23,421 bases of DNA from the NCBI GenBank assembly GCA_947253405.1, contig CAMXZF010000005.1:1-23421 (forward strand), given 5' to 3'. The notes beneath the pieces are model-generated. The model ran no database searches and was not told the origin of the DNA. It saw only the letters and a list, made by a program, of their open reading frames with translations. Positions within the stretch are counted from its first letter, which is position 1, and each line of letters starts with the position of its first letter. Of the stretch, positions 6,897 to 16,300 are shown in pieces. The stretch comes from an uncultured Candidatus Saccharibacteria bacterium. Lineage in GTDB: Bacteria; Patescibacteriota; Saccharimonadia; Saccharimonadales; Saccharimonadaceae. A program made the position numbers and the translations under genes.

Positions 6897-7910
6897 TTAG
6901 CGACCACTAATTTTTAGTAGTAGTCGATAAAGTTTATATCTTAATGGACGGATAGGTAATTCCCAAGTGCCAACTCGATCAACTCGACTACCACCATAAG
7001 AGAGCTTAAATTTGGTGAATCCTTGCCAAGATTTCCATCTAGGGTTGCCGTCATCTTTAGCTGGGGCAACACCAAACCAATCAAACCATTTGCAGCCCAT
7101 ATTATGAGCTTCTTTTAGAGCGTATAGGCCTAGTCCAACAGCGGGGGAGTATTTGCGATATTCAGATAAATTGGCGGCGTGGGCGTAGCTCATAGTTTGG
7201 CTATCTTTATAAAATATTATAGAGGCAATTTTTTTACCATTAAGTTCAGCAAACATTAAACCAGCATCTTTAGTGGGGAAGAGTAGTTTAGCTAGATTTT
7301 GAAAATAAGTGTCACTATGGGGCTTCATGCCGGTGCGCTTGCTGACATCATGAATCATGTCGATAAAAAATTTTATATCTGATGGCTTATAGCTAGTGCA
7401 ATAAGTTATGCCCGATTTTGTGCATTTTCTAGCGTAGCGCCTAGCGGTTTGCGATAAAGTGGCCTCAATTTTTTCGGGGCTTATGGACACATCGTTAACA
7501 ACCGTATGCGGTGGCTGTTCATCACGATGTGCCGGTTTTAACCCCATCTCCAATAAGTCTTTGCTAGTTATATTGGGGCTAGTGGGCTCTATTCGTACGA
7601 AGTCTAATTTTCGTTTTTCAGCAGCTTGTTTTAATTCTAAAAGGGCCTCTTTAAGGCTCGCCGGACTATCTACAATTGGCCCAAAAGGGCAGTATAGCCG
7701 GTTAGAAAATTGACCACGCTCCACTATAGCCATAAAGCGGTAGTCTTGATGGTTTTTTTGAATAGTCTCATGTGAAATTTTAGACTGAAACTCAGCCCAT
7801 GCTTGACTTTGCAAAAAGTTAGTTTTAGTCAGTAAATTTTTAGAAACTACTTGCTTATCTTTCAATTTATTACCCCTATCAGTCACTTTTGGTTGTTTAT
7901 ATTTTAACAT
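6897..7910 (-). CDS. FemAB-family peptidoglycan aminoacyltransferase (FemX-like)
   Basis: FemAB enzymes use aminoacyl-tRNA to add bridge amino acids to lipid-linked peptidoglycan precursors at the inner face of the membrane. The 337-residue product has the tandem GNAT-like layout: FLQSQAWAEFQ near residue 32, RLYCPFGPIVD near 70, FVRIEPTSPN near 103, then PPHTVVNDVSISPEKIEATLSQTARRYARKCTKSGI. The second half includes GMKPHSDTYFQNLAKLLF, LNGKKIASIIFYKD, SYAHAANLSEYRKYSPAVGLGLYALKEA and FDWFGVAP followed by GFTKFKLSYGG, the family's C-terminal signature. The first 25 or so residues precede the usual family start, and no Shine-Dalgarno site or clean -10 supports the ATG at 7910, so the true start may lie downstream. 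It is divergent from polA. Confidence 0.85.
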   Translation of the reverse strand: MLKYKQPKVTDRGNKLKDKQVVSKNLLTKTNFLQSQAWAEFQSKISHETIQKNHQDYRFMAIVERGQFSNRLYCPFGPIVDSPASLKEALLELKQAAEKRKLDFVRIEPTSPNITSKDLLEMGLKPAHRDEQPPHTVVNDVSISPEKIEATLSQTARRYARKCTKSGITYCTSYKPSDIKFFIDMIHDVSKRTGMKPHSDTYFQNLAKLLFPTKDAGLMFAELNGKKIASIIFYKDSQTMSYAHAANLSEYRKYSPAVGLGLYALKEAHNMGCKWFDWFGVAPAKDDGNPRWKSWQGFTKFKLSYGGSRVDRVGTWELPIRPLRYKLYRLLLKISGR

Positions 7911-7937
7911 GCCACAATAGCTCGACAGTTAATCGTC

Positions 7938-7962
7938 ACTATCATCTTAATGTTATGATAGT
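7938..7962. promoter_or_regulatory. 8-9-8 inverted repeat over the polA promoter
   Basis: ACTATCAT (7938-7945) and ATGATAGT (7955-7962) are perfect inverted copies with a 9-base spacer. The right half overlaps both possible -10 boxes of polA (TATGAT 7954-7959 or GATAGT 7957-7962). The whole dyad lies between the divergent femAB-like and polA genes. This is the geometry of a repressor site; the binding protein is unknown. Confidence 0.45.
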
Positions 7963-7969
7963 TATATTG

Positions 7970-10525
7970 ATGGAGCAGTTAGGTAAAAAAACTTTAGTCT
8001 TAATTGACGGTAAATCGGTGTTTTATCGAGGCTACTATGCTATGCCACACCTATCTACACAGGACGGCACTCCTACTGGTGGAGTTTATGGCTTTGCTAC
8101 CTTAGCAATAGAGTTAATAAATCGTATTAAACCGGATTATGTTGCTGTAGCCTGGGACAAAGCCGGCACTAATATCCGTCGTCGCCGAAAAATTTACGCT
8201 GACTATAAAGCTAATCGCCACAAAGCTCCAGAAGATTTTTATCTACAAATTCCACTCTTAAAAGAACTTTTAAAGGCTTTGAATTGGCCTTTATACGAAA
8301 TTGATGATTATGAGGCCGATGACATTATTGGCACGTTGTCGAAGCAGGCTAGTCAGCAAAATATTCATACCATAATGATTTCGTCTGATCTAGATATGCT
8401 TCAACTAGTTGATCATGATGTTGAGCTATATGCCATGAAGCGAGGTTTAGCTAATTTAGAAAAGTTTGATATCAAAGCTTTTAAAAGCAAGTACACCATA
8501 GATGTCAATCAGTTTTTAGATTTAAAAAGCTTAAAGGGCGATGCCAGCGACAATATTCCAGGTGTTCCAGGGGTGGGGGAGAAGACGGCGCAGAAACTAT
8601 TAAAAGACTTCAACAACCTAGATAATATTTTTGCTAATCTAGCATCGATTAAGCCAGATAGTTTGCGCGAAAAATTAGAAAAAGGTAAGCAAAGTGCCTA
8701 TATGTCTAAAGAGCTCGCTACGATTTGGTGTGATGCACCCATAAAAATAGACTTAGACTCTATGGCGATCGATCATTTTGATAGTGTCAATTTAAGAAAA
8801 ACATTAATTAAATTAGAGTTTAACTCATTACTAAAGCGCCTGCCAAAAGTTATGCAAATAACGCCAACCAATTCATTGGGTTCTAATTTAGATATAGATA
8901 AATCTGATAGTAAAATCATTAAACTAGATGACCAGGCTAAAGAAAAGCTGGCAAAAGCAGAGGCTATTTTTGTCGCCATTATAGATGATGGTTTGCTACT
9001 TGGTCTTACTAAGGGTAGTTATTATAAAGTCAGTTACAAATTAGCTAGTCAGATAATATCTGGTCGACCAGTCATTTGTTATAATCACAAAGATCTAGCT
9101 AGACAGTTTTTGGCGCACAATATGGCGGTTAATTGGTTAGTAGAGTTTGATAATAAGCATGCCAGTTTTATGATGAATCCATTAGTTAAGACGCTTAGCT
9201 TAAAAGATTATGTTTTGCGGCAAAAAACTGCGGTCTGCGATCTTGACTTAATGGATGCAACTTTCGATACCTACTATGATTTCAAAACAAAATTAGAATC
9301 AGATAAAAAGCTAGACCATCTAGCTAGAACAGTCGACTTTCCCCTGCAATTGGTGTTAGCAAAGATGGAGCATAGGGGAGTATTAGTTGATAAACAGGTG
9401 CTGACTGATTTGTCAGTCCAGCTAGAATCTGATATTTCAAAATTAAAGAGCCGAATTATTGATTTAGCAGGACATGACTTTAATATTTCTAGCCCTGACC
9501 AACTTTCCGAGGTGTTGTTTAATGAATTAAGTTTACCGCCTACAAAAAAGCGCAATAAAAGGGGTTTTTATTCGACTGGGCAAAAAGAGCTTAATAAGTT
9601 GCGTCATCTACACCCGATTATTAGTTTAATAGAGGATTATCGGGCGTTAGTTAAGCTAAAGTCAACTTACACAGAGTCGCTATCAAAGGCAATTGAACCT
9701 GATGGTCGTATACGTACGACTTTTAGTCAAGATATTACTGCCACTGGTAGGTTATCGTCATCTAATCCCAATTTACAAAATATTCCTACTCGCACCGAGC
9801 GGGGCAGGTTAATTAAGCGAGCTTTTACGGCAAAGCCAGGCAAGGTGTTGATTAGTGCTGACTATTCTCAGTTTGAGTTAAGGTTAGCGGCCGCTTTGGC
9901 TAGTGATAAAAATTTAATTAATCTTTTTAACAGTGATGACATAGACATACATACTGCAACAGCAGCTGAAGTGTATGGTGTTGATATGTCGGCAGTTAGT
10001 GATGACATGCGCCGACACGCAAAGGTAATTAATTTTGGTATTTTATATGGCATGAGTCCGCACGGTTTGGCGGATGCAACGGGAATGGATTTTCAAACAG
10101 CAAAGCATTTTATTGCCGATTATTTTAAACTTAGAGCACCAATTAAACACTACTTAGACAGTGTTTTAGATCAGGCGAAAGCTTTGGGTTATGTCGAAAC
10201 ACTATTTGGTCGCAAGCGACCTACGCCAGATATAAAATCGAGCAACTACCTTATTAGAGAGGGGGCGAAGCGTGCTGCCATGAACATGCCCATTCAGGGT
10301 ACAGAGGCCGATCTGATGAAGATGGCTATGCTTAGGATTGAAAAAGAGGTGGGTGGCGCTAATCAGATTATGCAGATACATGACAGTATAATTTTAGAGT
10401 GTGAGCCTAGTTTAATAGAGCAAGTTAGTGATCAGACTAAATCTATTATGGAAAATATTTATCCCGCACTGGGTGTAAAATTAAAAGTCGAAATAACATC
10501 TGGGTCTAGCTGGGTTGATTTTTAG
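7970..10525 (+). CDS. polA: DNA polymerase I
   Basis: Pol I fills gaps and removes RNA primers. I start it at the ATG at 7970 (851 residues), where MEQLGKKTLVLIDGKSVFYRGYYAMP matches the family start; in-frame upstream codons look non-coding. The 5'-nuclease domain (1 to about 290) is intact: WDKAGTNIRRR, YEADDIIGTL, SSDLDMLQL, LKGDASDNIPGVPGVGEKTA. The middle exonuclease-like domain (about 310-460) lacks the DxE metal motif, so proofreading is probably lost. The polymerase domain has motif A (ADYSQFELR, D631), motif B (RRHAKVINFGILYG, R681 and K685) and motif C (QIHDS, D805). In motif C the usual HDE reads HDS, with Ser806 in place of Glu883 of E. coli. GATAGT lies 7 bases before the ATG, so the mRNA may be leaderless. 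Confidence 0.97.
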   Translation: MEQLGKKTLVLIDGKSVFYRGYYAMPHLSTQDGTPTGGVYGFATLAIELINRIKPDYVAVAWDKAGTNIRRRRKIYADYKANRHKAPEDFYLQIPLLKELLKALNWPLYEIDDYEADDIIGTLSKQASQQNIHTIMISSDLDMLQLVDHDVELYAMKRGLANLEKFDIKAFKSKYTIDVNQFLDLKSLKGDASDNIPGVPGVGEKTAQKLLKDFNNLDNIFANLASIKPDSLREKLEKGKQSAYMSKELATIWCDAPIKIDLDSMAIDHFDSVNLRKTLIKLEFNSLLKRLPKVMQITPTNSLGSNLDIDKSDSKIIKLDDQAKEKLAKAEAIFVAIIDDGLLLGLTKGSYYKVSYKLASQIISGRPVICYNHKDLARQFLAHNMAVNWLVEFDNKHASFMMNPLVKTLSLKDYVLRQKTAVCDLDLMDATFDTYYDFKTKLESDKKLDHLARTVDFPLQLVLAKMEHRGVLVDKQVLTDLSVQLESDISKLKSRIIDLAGHDFNISSPDQLSEVLFNELSLPPTKKRNKRGFYSTGQKELNKLRHLHPIISLIEDYRALVKLKSTYTESLSKAIEPDGRIRTTFSQDITATGRLSSSNPNLQNIPTRTERGRLIKRAFTAKPGKVLISADYSQFELRLAAALASDKNLINLFNSDDIDIHTATAAEVYGVDMSAVSDDMRRHAKVINFGILYGMSPHGLADATGMDFQTAKHFIADYFKLRAPIKHYLDSVLDQAKALGYVETLFGRKRPTPDIKSSNYLIREGAKRAAMNMPIQGTEADLMKMAMLRIEKEVGGANQIMQIHDSIILECEPSLIEQVSDQTKSIMENIYPALGVKLKVEITSGSSWVDF

Positions 10526-10582
10526 TGCTTAGTTAGTTAGGTTGATTATCAAAAAATCATAGACCATAAATATAAAAACTGC

Positions 10583-10588
10583 TATACT
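10583..10588 (+). promoter_or_regulatory. -10 box of a leaderless promoter
   Basis: TATACT ends 6 bases before the ATG at 10595, and no Shine-Dalgarno site is present. A weak TAGACC (10560-10565) lies 17 bases upstream as a possible -35. Confidence 0.5.
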
Positions 10589-10594
10589 AAGCAT

Positions 10595-11191
10595 ATGCAA
10601 GATAACGAAGATTCAAACTATCAAGAATCAAATCAGCAAACATCTAGTCAAATTAACGAGAATGATTTGGCGCCAGCAGGTGGAGTGGGCGAAGGCATAG
10701 TGAATGAATCTACACCAATTAAGTGGAGCTCTAGTCAATCTGTAACACATCAGCGTAGCAAAAAGTGGCACATCACTACAGCCCTAGTTTGCGTGGGTAT
10801 AATCTTGATAGTGGTGCTTTTAAAGTTGGTTGGATTTTTCGATTGGATGTCAGCTATTACGACATCTTTATTAGTAATTGTGGCTTACTCGGCCATTATG
10901 GTGTCATCGCGCCAACCCAGTCAGGTGGTAGATTATGAACTTAGCGATGATGGCTTAACGATTAATGGTAAATTACACCAGTTTAGCCAATTTAGGGCTT
11001 TTGGTGTACATCAAGTTGGCGGCTTATGGCAGCTAGTTCTAATACCGACAAAGCGCTTAGGAGCGGAAGTTAATATCTTTATAAACGAAGATCAAGGCGA
11101 ACAAATCGTTGATATGTTTGGTTCGCGTCTACCTATCCAAGAAGTTCAGGAAAGTTTAGTTGATAAAATTATTAAAAAGCTTAAGCTCTAG
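10595..11191 (+). CDS. Two-helix membrane protein with cytoplasmic N-tail and C-terminal beta domain
   Basis: The 198-residue product starts with about 55 polar residues rich in Asn, Gln and Ser. Two close transmembrane helices follow (about 60-80, ALVCVGIILIVVLLKLVGFF, and 86-104). The C-terminal domain of about 90 residues begins DYELSDDGLTINGKLHQFSQFRAFGVH. That pattern of a short strand, DDGL, then an F-S-x-F-R-x-F stretch resembles the DUF5673/PH-like domain of small membrane proteins that I recall near type IV secretion genes in candidate-phyla genomes; this recollection needs a profile search. The end is amphipathic and basic (LVDKIIKKLKL). It follows polA by 69 bases with its own leaderless promoter, and a tRNA gene follows. 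No enzymatic function is claimed. Confidence 0.7.
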   Translation: MQDNEDSNYQESNQQTSSQINENDLAPAGGVGEGIVNESTPIKWSSSQSVTHQRSKKWHITTALVCVGIILIVVLLKLVGFFDWMSAITTSLLVIVAYSAIMVSSRQPSQVVDYELSDDGLTINGKLHQFSQFRAFGVHQVGGLWQLVLIPTKRLGAEVNIFINEDQGEQIVDMFGSRLPIQEVQESLVDKIIKKLKL

Positions 11192-11251
11192 TTAGCTTTA
11201 TAGATAATTCATTAACCTTTAGTCGTAGTTATTTGATAATATATTAGCTAA

Positions 11252-11340
11252 GGAGGGGTGCAGGAGTGGTTGAACTGGTCGCTCTCGAAAAGCGATAAGG
11301 CTTTTAGTCTTCGAGGGTTCGAATCCCTCTCCCTCCGCCA
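11252..11340 (+). tRNA. tRNA-Ser(CGA)
   Basis: The 89-base gene folds as a class II tRNA. The acceptor stem is GGAGGGG/TCCCTCC with one G-T pair, and the discriminator is G. The anticodon stem TCGCT/AGCGA encloses the loop CTCGAAA (anticodon CGA, reading UCG). A long variable arm AAGGC/GTCTT and a T arm GAGGG-TTCGAAT-CCCTC follow, and CCA is encoded at 11338-11340. The long variable arm and identity elements support serine. No copy of its 3' end is seen elsewhere in the window. Confidence 0.96.
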
Positions 11341-11368
11341 CATTGAAATGATTTTTTAACAATTATGC

Positions 11369-11374
11369 TAGAAT
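11369..11374 (+). promoter_or_regulatory. -10 box of a leaderless promoter before the NlpC/P60 gene
   Basis: TAGAAT ends exactly 7 bases before the GTG start at 11382. The intervening bases include AGAGGG, which is too close to the start to serve as a normal Shine-Dalgarno site. TTGAAA (11343-11348) lies upstream at a non-ideal spacing. Confidence 0.45.
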
Positions 11375-11381
11375 AGAGGGC

Positions 11382-12392
11382 GTGAATTTAGAAAAATTAG
11401 ATGCCAGCGTTACTGACGCCCCTTATCAGACAGATGACTCTGACTTAATAGATTTAGAGAAAAACTATAGTCAATTTGAAGACAAATTAAAGCTTAATCT
11501 TGAAAATATAGAAAAAATTTTTCGTGGATATCAATCTTATTCTTACGATGTAGATAAAATTGGCCATGACCCTTATGTTTTGATAGCTATCATGAGCGCC
11601 ATTAAGCCAAAGTTTAAGCTAGACGATAAAGAGGTTGTAGAAACTTTAGCCTGGCTAAAGAAACCCAGGCGGCACTATACTTTGACTCTACAAGAGGTTA
11701 ATGATGCTAACGAAATTATAAATCAAGCGGTTTATGATAATATTACCAGTTTATCTGATCTTAATTTATCTCCCACTAACGACCGTAAGCAGCTTAAATT
11801 AAAAGTAACCCTAGTTAATTACGGTCTAAATTGTGTGATCGATAGTCTTTTAACTTATGATCAAACTTGTAATTATGCTGCTTATTTGCGTAGTCATGGT
11901 AATCGACCCGACTTATTTCCAAAATCAAAATACCCTAACGCCACGGAATTACCGCAACCTAACAAATATAAAGTTTCCGAAGATTTATTAGCTAAATATC
12001 CGCATTTAGCTAGATTGTTGCCAGTAGCAGAGAAATTTTTAGGTTATCCTTATGTTTGGTCGGGCTATCAGCCCGAGACTTCCTTTGATTGTTCTGGCTT
12101 TATCGAATACTGTATGAACGAAGTTGGTTGGAATATCGAGCGCGTAACAGTTCAGGGTCTTTATGAATACTGTCAGCCTATCAAAGACTCTGATGCTAGG
12201 CCAGGGGACTTGGTATTTTTCACTGGTACATTTCGCGCTAATCGTATGACCCATGTCGGTATTTATGTGGGCGATAGTACTATGCTCCACTGTACTGCAC
12301 CTTGCGTTAAGTATTCGCACTTTTCGGATCAGCGCGTGCATAGTGACGAACGCTGGTCGGCCAATTTAGCTGGTTTTGCTAGACTGCCGTAA
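11382..12392 (+). CDS. NlpC/P60-family cell-wall hydrolase of mobile-element type
   Basis: Predicted gamma-D-glutamyl endopeptidase that cuts peptidoglycan stem peptides. The C-terminal NlpC/P60 domain (about 212-336) has an intact triad: Cys237 in FDCSGF, His291 in THVGIYVG and His303 in MLHCTAP, together with RPGDLVFF. The N-terminal part contains YDVDKIGHDPYVLIAIMSAI and HYTLTLQEV. This resembles the domain in front of NlpC/P60 in proteins from conjugative elements of Gram-positive bacteria (the CD1108 type, from memory), where IGHDPY-L-SYLSA and YTLT are conserved. No signal peptide or membrane helix is visible, so export must use another route or partner. The gene starts with GTG and lies 41 bases after tRNA-Ser. 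It heads the group of envelope genes up to 17159. Confidence 0.85.
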   Translation: MNLEKLDASVTDAPYQTDDSDLIDLEKNYSQFEDKLKLNLENIEKIFRGYQSYSYDVDKIGHDPYVLIAIMSAIKPKFKLDDKEVVETLAWLKKPRRHYTLTLQEVNDANEIINQAVYDNITSLSDLNLSPTNDRKQLKLKVTLVNYGLNCVIDSLLTYDQTCNYAAYLRSHGNRPDLFPKSKYPNATELPQPNKYKVSEDLLAKYPHLARLLPVAEKFLGYPYVWSGYQPETSFDCSGFIEYCMNEVGWNIERVTVQGLYEYCQPIKDSDARPGDLVFFTGTFRANRMTHVGIYVGDSTMLHCTAPCVKYSHFSDQRVHSDERWSANLAGFARLP

Positions 12393-12405
12393 CGCCTGTT
12401 AGGCA

Positions 12406-12434
12406 TTGACTAAAAATCTTTATTGTAGTTTAAT
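12406..12434 (+). promoter_or_regulatory. Promoter of the lipoprotein gene
   Basis: TTGACT (12406-12411) and TTTAAT (12429-12434) are spaced by 17 bases. Initiation near 12441 gives a leader of about 24 bases that contains an AGAGG Shine-Dalgarno site (12456-12460) ahead of the ATG at 12465. Confidence 0.6.
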
Positions 12435-12464
12435 AAGTCTTATTAAATATTATAAAGAGGTGAT

Positions 12465-13232
12465 ATGTTTAATAGGCTAAATTCAAATAATAATATCGAG
12501 ACTAATCGTAATCACAGCACAAAAGAAAAAGTCGCTAGCACGATAGCTGCAGTTGCTTTAGCTTGTGGTTGCGCTGTTGGGCTGAGTGGCTGTAACGATA
12601 AAAACAATAATGAGGCTAAAAGTCCCGAACCGTCTGTGTCGGAAACTACAACGACTAAAAGTGAAAACGATTTTGATAGCGAGATAGATGACGCTGGCTT
12701 AAACTTTAAAACAATTCATAGCGACATATTAGATATGGATATAACTATACCTGAGCAGGCTAAATTGGTTTATAAAGCATCGGATGACTTGTTGGGTATG
12801 GAAGGCAAAAATAACAGTGAAGACTACTTGTGGCAAATGGGAGATGTTTATTATCAAGCTACTGTGACCAGAACTATAGCTGAAAAATGCCCTTCAGCGA
12901 ACTCCGTTTTGTATAGTGATATCTTAGAGGGGCAAGATTCTAATCCAGATAATTTTTATAAGCTAGGCGATAATTTAGGTGATACGGCACTGTTTTTCTA
13001 TTCTGACTGGAGTGCCGTTACTGGCAAGATAAATAGCAACGATTGTGCCGTTTACGGTGAAGTTCGCGCTGGAGAAGAATTGCTAGATCTTGGTTTGGGG
13101 GGTGAAGCTGTTTTTGTGGATGGCAGTTATTATGACACTAATGGAATTGATGATACGAAACGACAGACTATAAGGCCTATTGTTAGGTCAGTTGCTAAAC
13201 ATTTGATGCAGTCAGTTGATGCTACTAGCTAA
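12465..13232 (+). CDS. Secreted lipoprotein of unknown function
   Basis: The 255-residue product has an N-terminal lipoprotein signal: a long polar stretch, Lys20/Lys22, a hydrophobic run at about 23-39 (VASTIAAVALACGCAVG) and the lipobox LSGC with the modified Cys43. Residues 44-75 are a Ser/Thr/Glu/Asn-rich linker. The rest is acidic, with no motif I recognise; it contains LDMDITIPEQAKLVYKA and three further Cys residues that are not in CxxC pairs. A good Shine-Dalgarno site and a consensus promoter precede it. It sits between the NlpC/P60 gene and the 1098-residue membrane-peptidase gene, so a surface-exposed role in the same envelope apparatus is a reasonable inference but not shown. Confidence 0.75.
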   Translation: MFNRLNSNNNIETNRNHSTKEKVASTIAAVALACGCAVGLSGCNDKNNNEAKSPEPSVSETTTTKSENDFDSEIDDAGLNFKTIHSDILDMDITIPEQAKLVYKASDDLLGMEGKNNSEDYLWQMGDVYYQATVTRTIAEKCPSANSVLYSDILEGQDSNPDNFYKLGDNLGDTALFFYSDWSAVTGKINSNDCAVYGEVRAGEELLDLGLGGEAVFVDGSYYDTNGIDDTKRQTIRPIVRSVAKHLMQSVDATS

Positions 13233-13265
13233 AGCATTAGCTTTATATATAATATTAGTTGTGTT

Positions 13266-13310
13266 AAAATAATAGCTATATTTATAAATATAGCTATTAT
13301 TTTTATATTT
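13266..13310 (+). terminator. Perfect 38-base palindrome with T-tract
   Basis: Positions 13266-13303 are a perfect inverted repeat centred at 13284/13285. The 14 inner base pairs around AATAGC/GCTATT are the likely RNA stem, followed by TTTTTATATTTT. It acts as an intrinsic terminator for the lipoprotein gene. It ends 20 bases before the next ATG, so it could instead be a leader element if transcription starts at the TATAAT box near 13247. Confidence 0.7.
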
Positions 13311-13323
13311 TAAGCTAACGTAA

Positions 13324-16300
13324 ATGGACGAAAAAAATAAAGGTCAAAAAAATTATCAAGACTTAACCAGTATGGATAATTTAGCTGGTAATTCATCTGA
13401 TGATAATTATAACGATGGTTACGCCGATAACTATTCTGACCCTTATGATCAAATGGGCGAAACAGATTATTCTAGTCCTAGTGATGCGGGTGGGTTTGGT
13501 GATAGCGCTAAAAATGCTGCTGATTCTACCAAAGATAAATTAAAAAACCTTGAAGATGGCGTTAAAAAAGGCGGCAAATTAACTGGCAAAAAAGATCTAG
13601 CTAGTAAAGAAAGTTTATCTGCGGGCCAGAAACTCCTACCAACAAAGTCTAAAAACCCGCTTAATTTAAAGGCGCAAATTAAAAAGAAGGTTATTGTCTG
13701 GACCATTACAGTAGCTACCGGCGGTATTGCCGGTGTAGGCCTCGGCTCTGTCTTTGGCGGTGCTACTATGCTACAGGCCATGTCAGCCAAAATAGCTAAT
13801 GGAATTATAAATGTACAGCAGCATATTATGACCGATTTTTCCTTCAAGACATATAGGGGAATGCTTAGTGGTAAAAAAGCTTGCACAGGTGCCACCTGTA
13901 AGTTCCATTCCATGAGCGAGCGTCAGGTTAAAAAGTTGAATAAACACGGCTTTAAAATTTTAGATGATGCCGGTAAAGAAATTAAACCCGGTAGCGGCAG
14001 GGTTAGTCCTAGCAAGATCCAGGTACCTGATGATTTAGTCGAAAAAGGCGTGCCCAAGCATTTAACAGCTGATAATATCATCAGCAATATGAATGACCAT
14101 GCCGCCCTTAGAAAAGGTATGCGTCATGCTTATCATCCTAGGTTTGCCGGCCTAAGCGATAAAGTGTTTATGAAAACTTTATCGAAAGCAAAGGCTAGTA
14201 AAAAGTTAAAGCCATTTAAAAAGGGTGCGACGGCTGAAGAGCGCGATAAGGCCTTTATTGACCAAGCTAATGGAAAAACCAGTGGCAGCGAGGGTTCAGA
14301 ACCTAAATATAAGGTTGACGAGATTGATGATGGTAGTGGCAGTGGCAATAAAAAGAAAGCGCTTGTTGATGAGAACGGAAAGGAAATCACGCAACTTCCC
14401 GACAAGACCAAGGTGGATCCTAATAACCCAGAAGAGTCTTTAAAAAAGTGGAATGACAAGATGAAAAATTCGGCAGACTTGTCTGGTCAAGCTGACAAAT
14501 CTGCTAAAAAAGTGGTAAACACTGCTTCGGACGGATTAAGGGGTAGTTATTTTAAAACGGCTATAAACTCTTTTTCTACACTTAATGGTATTACTGATAA
14601 ATTTTGCGGTATGTTTAATGCGCTGCGGGCGTTTGATTACGGTGTAAAAGCTATCCGTGCTATACAATTAATCCAGGTGGGTTTAATGGTTCTAAGTGTG
14701 GCTGATTCAATTAAAGCGGGTAAGGCCGAGCCAGAGCAGGTGTCAGATATGGCTGGTCGATTAAATCAAACTTTAAAAAACAGTAAGGGTCAGTTAGTTC
14801 AGGGTACGGCTGGTGATTCGGCTGGTATGCATTACGCTATGCAGAATAGTCGCGAACCCTATACTGATTCGATAGAAAAATATATTGGTAGTGGTCAGAT
14901 TGGTATTTGGGGGGCGGTGTTAACTGGTCTAGTTGCGTTTGCTGCAGAGTATAAGGTGGATTTGGTAGCAACGTGCAAATTTGTTAGAAGCCTGGCTTTT
15001 CAAGCAGTTGACCTAGCGATTTCTGTAGCAGCTATGGTTTTTAGTGGCGGAAGCGCTGGAGCTGCCATAAAAGTTGCATCTGGCGCTTTTGAGGCAGCTT
15101 CCAAGAAAATTTTTAGCAAGTATGTATTTTCTAAAGTTGCAAAGTCGGTAGGTAAAAGCCTTATTAAACCTATACTTCGGACTAAAACTCGAGTTTTACT
15201 AACCAAAGACCTTGGCTTTACCGCCGCTAAAAAGATGGCGCTAGAAAAGTATCCAAAAAGTACGGCGATGAGCGTGGCTGCTGGCTTAGCTGCAAACGTT
15301 GGCTTTGAAGCAATGATTGCCTATTTGCCGATGCTGCTAGCTGACATCACAAAGGGTAAAATTGCTGATGATGAAACGGTTGGGGAAGAGCTAGGTGATG
15401 CCGTTGCGGTTGGCTCTGATAAGATGATGCAAACTTCTTGTCAATACGGTTCTTGTGCACCTATTAGTGCCGATGAAGCAGTTGCTTATGCGCGAGAGAC
15501 GAAAAAAACTCAGTTAGCCTATGCCGAGGAAGAGCGGGTTGATTCTGCTTGGTATGATGTTTCTAACCCCTATACGGTTTTAGGATCAGTCGCAGGTGAT
15601 CTAGCGATTAATTATGGTGGTACCAATAATATTGGTCAATTTGTTTCAAAAACTATGGCGTTAGTAAATAGATCTTTTAGTAATTTATTATCTCCAACTA
15701 AATCATATGCCGAAGAGGCTAGCGCCTACGACTGTGGTGACCCAGATTATAAAGAAGTCGGAGTTGGCTGTGATTATTTAGGAATGCCAACTTATGGTTT
15801 AACTGAGACTTATGATATGGATTACACTGTTGATACTATGCACCAACTAAATTACATTGACGACGAAGGTGAAGCTGTGCCTGACTCTAGATATGCAAAG
15901 TTCCTTAACGCTTGCGTTGATAATGATAAATTACCCATAGGTACACAAGACTTAGAAAACGTTGAATGGGATAGCTCTGCCGGTGATCGCGGTAAGTATT
16001 GTGTCCAAGGCCAGCTTTTTGATGGTGAAGATGTCAACCTGTTTTATAACTACGGCGTATATAAACGCGTCCTAGATGGCATGGAACAAGAAGATAACGA
16101 GAGTAGCGATCCAGGGGATGAGTTAAACTGGAAGCAGTGTGATCCTAAGTGGAAAGATGCGCCGTTTGGTGACGGAAACGTTTGTCGCGCTGGCTGTGGT
16201 CCAACTTCTTTGGCAATGGCGATAACTAATTTAACTAAAAAAACAGCCCTGCCTCCAGATGTAGCTAAATGTGCTGGCGATCACGGTGGCCAGGAGCCAG

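Noticed and set aside
7889..7969. N-terminal extension of polA by up to 27 codons
   Set aside because: It overlaps the first codons of the divergent femAB-like gene and the promoter dyad, and the family start MEQLGKKTLVLIDG fits the ATG at 7970.
13467..13913. 148-codon minus-strand frame opposite the C39-domain gene
   Set aside because: The plus-strand gene covers it with coherent domains. The frame shows no recognisable family and no start signals.
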